Origin: Opitutaceae bacterium
GTDB lineage: Bacteria > Verrucomicrobiota > Verrucomicrobiia > Opitutales > Opitutaceae
DNA length: 64,000 bases
NCBI GenBank assembly: GCA_019455245.1
Contig: JACFMR010000001.1
Location: 124,001-188,000 of the forward strand
Direction: 5' to 3'
The notes under the pieces were generated by a model, which was not told the origin of the DNA, did no database searches, and saw nothing but the letters and a program-made list of their open reading frames with translations. Positions within the stretch are counted from its first letter, which is position 1, and the number at the start of each line of letters is the position of its first letter. The position numbers and the translations under genes were made by a program. Positions 61,327-64,000 of this stretch are shown piece after piece.

Positions 61327-61766
61327 ACCGGCGGACGGGCCCACAGCGGTCGCAGGCGGTCGTAATCCCAGCAGAGGAGATAAAGGCTGCCCAGCAGCAT
61401 CAGACCGGTGATCACCGGCGTGCCCTGAAACCGCATGGATAACGTGATCAGGAAAATGTTCAGGATGATCGGAAAGTAGAGTGCCGCGCCCAGCGTGGTC
61501 CAGCGGGGGATCAACAAGAGCGCGGCCGCCAGCAATTGGATGAAGCCGAGAAAATTCCAGTAAAAGCCGGTGCGGTAGAGCGCCTCGAAGAAAAAGCCGA
61601 CCGGATCTTCCACCGGCAGAAGCGTGAATCGGTTGCCCGCGAGTTTGGTCCAGCCGGAAGGCAGGAAGCCCAAGGCGAGCAGCAGGCGGATCAACACCGC
61701 AAGGTGGCCCAGCCAAATCTGGCGGCGGGCGGCGGCGTGCCAACGATCGAGGAGAGAGACCGGCAT
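61293..61766 (-). CDS. DoxX-family membrane protein
   Basis: 157 aa. Four hydrophobic segments ([75 protein letters not shown]). The SGWTKL near the first helix is the usual DoxX signature region. DoxX proteins are linked to redox or thiol stress in other bacteria. The C-terminus is antisense to the 3' end of the TPR kinase gene. The aldo/keto reductase gene is divergent, so the two may share a control region. Confidence 0.8.
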   Translation of the reverse strand: MPVSLLDRWHAAARRQIWLGHLAVLIRLLLALGFLPSGWTKLAGNRFTLLPVEDPVGFFFEALYRTGFYWNFLGFIQLLAAALLLIPRWTTLGAALYFPIILNIFLITLSMRFQGTPVITGLMLLGSLYLLCWDYDRLRPLWARPPVQPVPSKGSTT

Positions 61767-61891
61767 GCGCTCCGATTATCCTGGATGCCGGGGCGGACAA
61801 GCGGTCGGTGATGAGCGGGCAAAATTCCGGCACCGGCGGCGTTTCGGCCCCGGGGTATTGTCAAACCGGTCAAGGTGGTTTTCTTGGACCC

Positions 61892-62773
61892 ATGGCCAAA
61901 AAAGCATTGTCTCCCCGTCGTAGTCGTCCCGCCGCTGCGAGCGGCATTTTCAAGCTCGGTGGTGATCTGCCGGTGTATCGGCTGGGTTTCGGGGCGATGC
62001 GGGTCATCGGACGCGGTGCTTGGGGAGAGCCCAAGGATGCGGCGGCGGCGCGGCGGTTGTTGCGCAAGGTCGTGGATCTCGGCGTCAACCTGATCGACAC
62101 GGCGGATTCCTACGGCCCGGAGGTCAGCGAACGCCTGATTGCCGAGGCGCTGCATCCTTATCCGAAGGGATTGGTCATCGCGACCAAGGGCGGTCTCGTG
62201 CGGCCCGGGCCCGGCGAGTGGGTGCCGGTGGGCCGGCCGGAATACATCCGGCAATGCGTGGAAATGAGCCTGCGCCGGCTGCGGGTTGACTGCATTGATC
62301 TCTACCAGTTGCACAGGATCGATCCCAAGGTGCCCGCGGCGGAAACGCTCGGCGCGTTGAAGCAGCTGCGCCAGGAGGGCAAGATCCGCCACCTCGGGCT
62401 GTCGGAGGTCTCGGTCAAGGAATTGCAACACGCGCGGCGCATCGTGCCGATTGTGAGCGTGCAGAATCTCTACAATCTGGAAAACCGGCGCAGCGAGGCG
62501 GTGCTGAAATATTGCGAGAAGCACCACATCGCCTTCATCCCGTGGGCGCCGCTGGGTTCGGGCGAGATGGTGCAGCCGGGGCATCCGTTCGCAAAAATTG
62601 CGCGCCGGCACGGCGCGACGGTGTCGCAGCTCGCGCTGGGTTGGCTGTTGCAGCACTCGCCGGTCATGCTGCCGATTCCCGGCACGGCGAGCCTGGCGCA
62701 TCTGAAGGAGAATGTCGGTGCCGCCGGGCTGAAACTCAGCGCGACGGACTGGGCGGAGGTGGCGCCGGCCTGA
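61892..62773 (+). CDS. Aldo/keto reductase
   Basis: 293 aa from the ATG at 61892 (MAKKALSPRRSRPAAAS). Catalytic tetrad motifs: VNLIDTADSYGPE (Asp, Tyr), ATKGG (Lys), DLYQLHRID (His). The NADPH-binding C-terminus has IPGTASLAHLKENV. A positively charged N-terminal stretch of ~20 residues precedes the barrel. It belongs to the short-chain AKR/YdbC-like group; the substrate is unknown. Divergent from the DoxX gene. Confidence 0.93.
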   Translation: MAKKALSPRRSRPAAASGIFKLGGDLPVYRLGFGAMRVIGRGAWGEPKDAAAARRLLRKVVDLGVNLIDTADSYGPEVSERLIAEALHPYPKGLVIATKGGLVRPGPGEWVPVGRPEYIRQCVEMSLRRLRVDCIDLYQLHRIDPKVPAAETLGALKQLRQEGKIRHLGLSEVSVKELQHARRIVPIVSVQNLYNLENRRSEAVLKYCEKHHIAFIPWAPLGSGEMVQPGHPFAKIARRHGATVSQLALGWLLQHSPVMLPIPGTASLAHLKENVGAAGLKLSATDWAEVAPA

Positions 62774-62825
62774 TCCGCGGCCTCGCCGAAGGATGCGGGT
62801 TCAAACTGCGGACGCAGCGAGCCAT

Positions 62826-63173
62826 TCAGTCCGCCCGGGAGGAGAGGCAGTAAAGCCACCAGCGGGCCTTGGCGCGGCGGCGCGAAGCCGGCTGGCGTTG
62901 AAAATACACCGTCCAGACGGCGCCGTCGTCCATCTGCAGTTCGAACCAGTGGCGGCGCAGATAAAGTTCGCCGCCGCCATGCGTGCGGTCGGGATCAAGC
63001 GCCTTCCAGGCGCGGCGCACGGATTGGACGGTGCGCACCTGCCGGCGCCAAACGAACTGCAGCGGCAGGGCCGGCTCGCCCACCCGGGGCGGCAGCACGG
63101 ACCCGGTGCCCGTGGGACGCAGGGCTTCGCTGACAAAGGTTTCCGACGGTGCATCACCCACGGCTTCGGGCAT
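62826..63173 (-). CDS. DUF6504-like small basic protein
   Basis: 115 aa from the ATG at 63173; the same frame stays open to a TTG at 63266 (146 aa), so the start is uncertain. Core: LPLQFVWRRQVRTVQSVRRAWKAL, LYLRRHWFELQMDDGAVWTVYF, RWWLYCLSS. This Trp/Arg-rich beta pattern matches DUF6504, a small domain often found next to DNA polymerase IV or other repair genes, although none is next to it here. The function is unknown. The base composition does not stand out from its neighbours. Confidence 0.6.
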   Translation of the reverse strand: MPEAVGDAPSETFVSEALRPTGTGSVLPPRVGEPALPLQFVWRRQVRTVQSVRRAWKALDPDRTHGGGELYLRRHWFELQMDDGAVWTVYFQRQPASRRRAKARWWLYCLSSRAD

Positions 63174-63280
63174 GACGCGAAGCGCGCGGGAAGCCAAACC
63201 GGAAGTGCGCCAACGGAAAGCGGGTGCGAACAGACCGTCACGGCGACGTTCCGGCCCACCTGCCAAACGCGGCTGCGGTT

Positions 63281-64000
63281 TTACACCAGCAGGAGCGCCG
63301 GGTGTTCGAGGTGATCCTTGAGCGCGTTGAGGAACTTGGCGCCGAGGGCGCCATCGACCACGCGGTGATCGCAGGAGAGGGTGAGGGACATGCGCTCGCC
63401 GATCTCGATCCGGTCGTTGACCACGACGGGTTTTTTCACCGTGGTGCCGACCGCGAGAATGGCGGCGTTGGGCGGGTTGATGATCGCCGAGAAACGGGCG
63501 ATGCCCATCATGCCGAGGTTGGACACGCAGAAGGTGCCGCCGGTGAATTCGGCGGGGGCGAGCTTCTTGTCGCGCGCACGCTTGGCGAGCGACTTGGCTT
63601 CCTGGCTGATGTCGAAGACCGATTTTTGATCGGTGCTTTTGATCACCGGGGTGATGAGGCCGTCGTCGATGGCGACGGCGAACGACACGTGGGGATGCGC
63701 GTGGGATTTGATGCCGGCGTCATCCCAGGAGGCGTTGACGCCGGGCACGGCGCGCAGCGCGAGCGCGCTGGCCTTGAGGATGAAATCGTTGACGGAGAGA
63801 CGTACGCCGTCGTTGCCCAGGCCGGCATTGAGCTGATCGCGCAGCAGCCCGAGGGGCGCGGCGTCGATCTCGATCTCGAGATAGAAGTGCGGGATCTGGG
63901 TCTTGGACTCGACCAGACGGCGCGCGATGGTCGCGCGCATGTTGGAGAGCGAGGCGACGGACTCTTCCTGGAGCGCGGACTTGTCGAAAGCGGAACGCCA
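63281..64000 (-). CDS. Dihydrolipoamide acyltransferase E2, catalytic domain (5' end cut)
   Basis: Partial: the frame runs open to the right edge, so the lipoyl and subunit-binding domains are outside. The visible part (240 residues) begins in the linker (VASLSNMRATIARRLVESK) and contains the acyltransferase core with QIPHFYLEIEID, VSFAVAIDDGLITPVIK, GTFCVSNLGMMGIARFSAIINPP and the catalytic DHRVVDG (His-Asp). It is part of a pyruvate or other 2-oxoacid dehydrogenase complex; which one depends on the upstream E1 genes outside the window. Confidence 0.93.
   Translation of the reverse strand, partial: WRSAFDKSALQEESVASLSNMRATIARRLVESKTQIPHFYLEIEIDAAPLGLLRDQLNAGLGNDGVRLSVNDFILKASALALRAVPGVNASWDDAGIKSHAHPHVSFAVAIDDGLITPVIKSTDQKSVFDISQEAKSLAKRARDKKLAPAEFTGGTFCVSNLGMMGIARFSAIINPPNAAILAVGTTVKKPVVVNDRIEIGERMSLTLSCDHRVVDGALGAKFLNALKDHLEHPALLLV

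Noticed and set aside
1..64000. tRNA, rRNA, CRISPR arrays, transposases or prophage genes
   Set aside because: None recognised on either strand; intergenic spaces are short and contain only palindromes, hairpins or promoter-like sites.

Overview
The window is a GC-rich bacterial chromosome segment that looks like Verrucomicrobiota, most likely an Opitutaceae relative. This is inferred from gene content: a propionate-type methylmalonyl-CoA block with a Na+-pumping decarboxylase, a Bat/MoxR aerotolerance operon, a TIGR03067-type protein, a GH123/DUF6067-like protein, and GTAG/CTAC-bounded intergenic palindromes. The outer membrane is supported by a phospholipase A1, LPS-type glycosyltransferases and an MsbA-like exporter. 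I see no rRNA, tRNA, CRISPR array, prophage or transposase.

Layout. 1-5990 (minus): moxR, DUF58, batA, batB-like and batD (cut by the window edge), a MoxR/Bat-type operon. 6076-9327: a release-factor-like GGQ protein, a MOSC protein, two small proteins and rmuC. 9462-16490 (plus): an overlapping signalling operon with a REC-histidine kinase, an unusual beta-ketoacyl synthase, a membrane histidine kinase and a degenerate histidine kinase, followed by a nucleotidyltransferase. 16474-19818: an orphan ABC ATPase, outer-membrane phospholipase A and surE, with intergenic palindromes.

20028-31864 (plus) is the metabolic centrepiece: a 5S/OadA-type carboxyltransferase without its own biotin domain, methylmalonyl-CoA mutase small and large subunits, the MeaB chaperone, methylmalonyl-CoA epimerase, the 12S-type carboxyltransferase, a biotin carrier, Na+-pump gamma and beta subunits, and biotin ligase. 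Together these can turn succinyl-CoA into propionyl-CoA and send the released carboxyl group either to pyruvate (transcarboxylation) or to CO2 with Na+ export.

31876-38788 holds a GNAT enzyme, a class C beta-lactamase-like hydrolase, a GH123-like protein and a TMTC-like TPR membrane protein. 38811-41604 (minus) is rpsO-pnp with structured RNA signals. 41843-42688 is the most unusual locus. A vapBC toxin-antitoxin pair lies between two identical 62-bp direct repeats, and each repeat encodes the C-terminus of the DciA-like gene. The two tails beyond the repeats encode the same last residues with different codons, as expected if a small element integrated at the 3' end of dciA and rebuilt it.

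42615-47631 (minus): dciA, two GT2 enzymes, a GT9 heptosyltransferase-like enzyme and an MsbA-like exporter, a lipopolysaccharide-core-type cluster. 47674-54425 (minus): oppC, oppB and three tandem oppA paralogues with no oppD/oppF. 54441-57325: ispF, ispD, pyrF and ispE. 57406-63266: PTS enzyme I, a TPR histidine kinase, a DoxX-like protein, an aldo/keto reductase and a DUF6504-like protein. The right edge cuts a 2-oxoacid dehydrogenase E2 gene.
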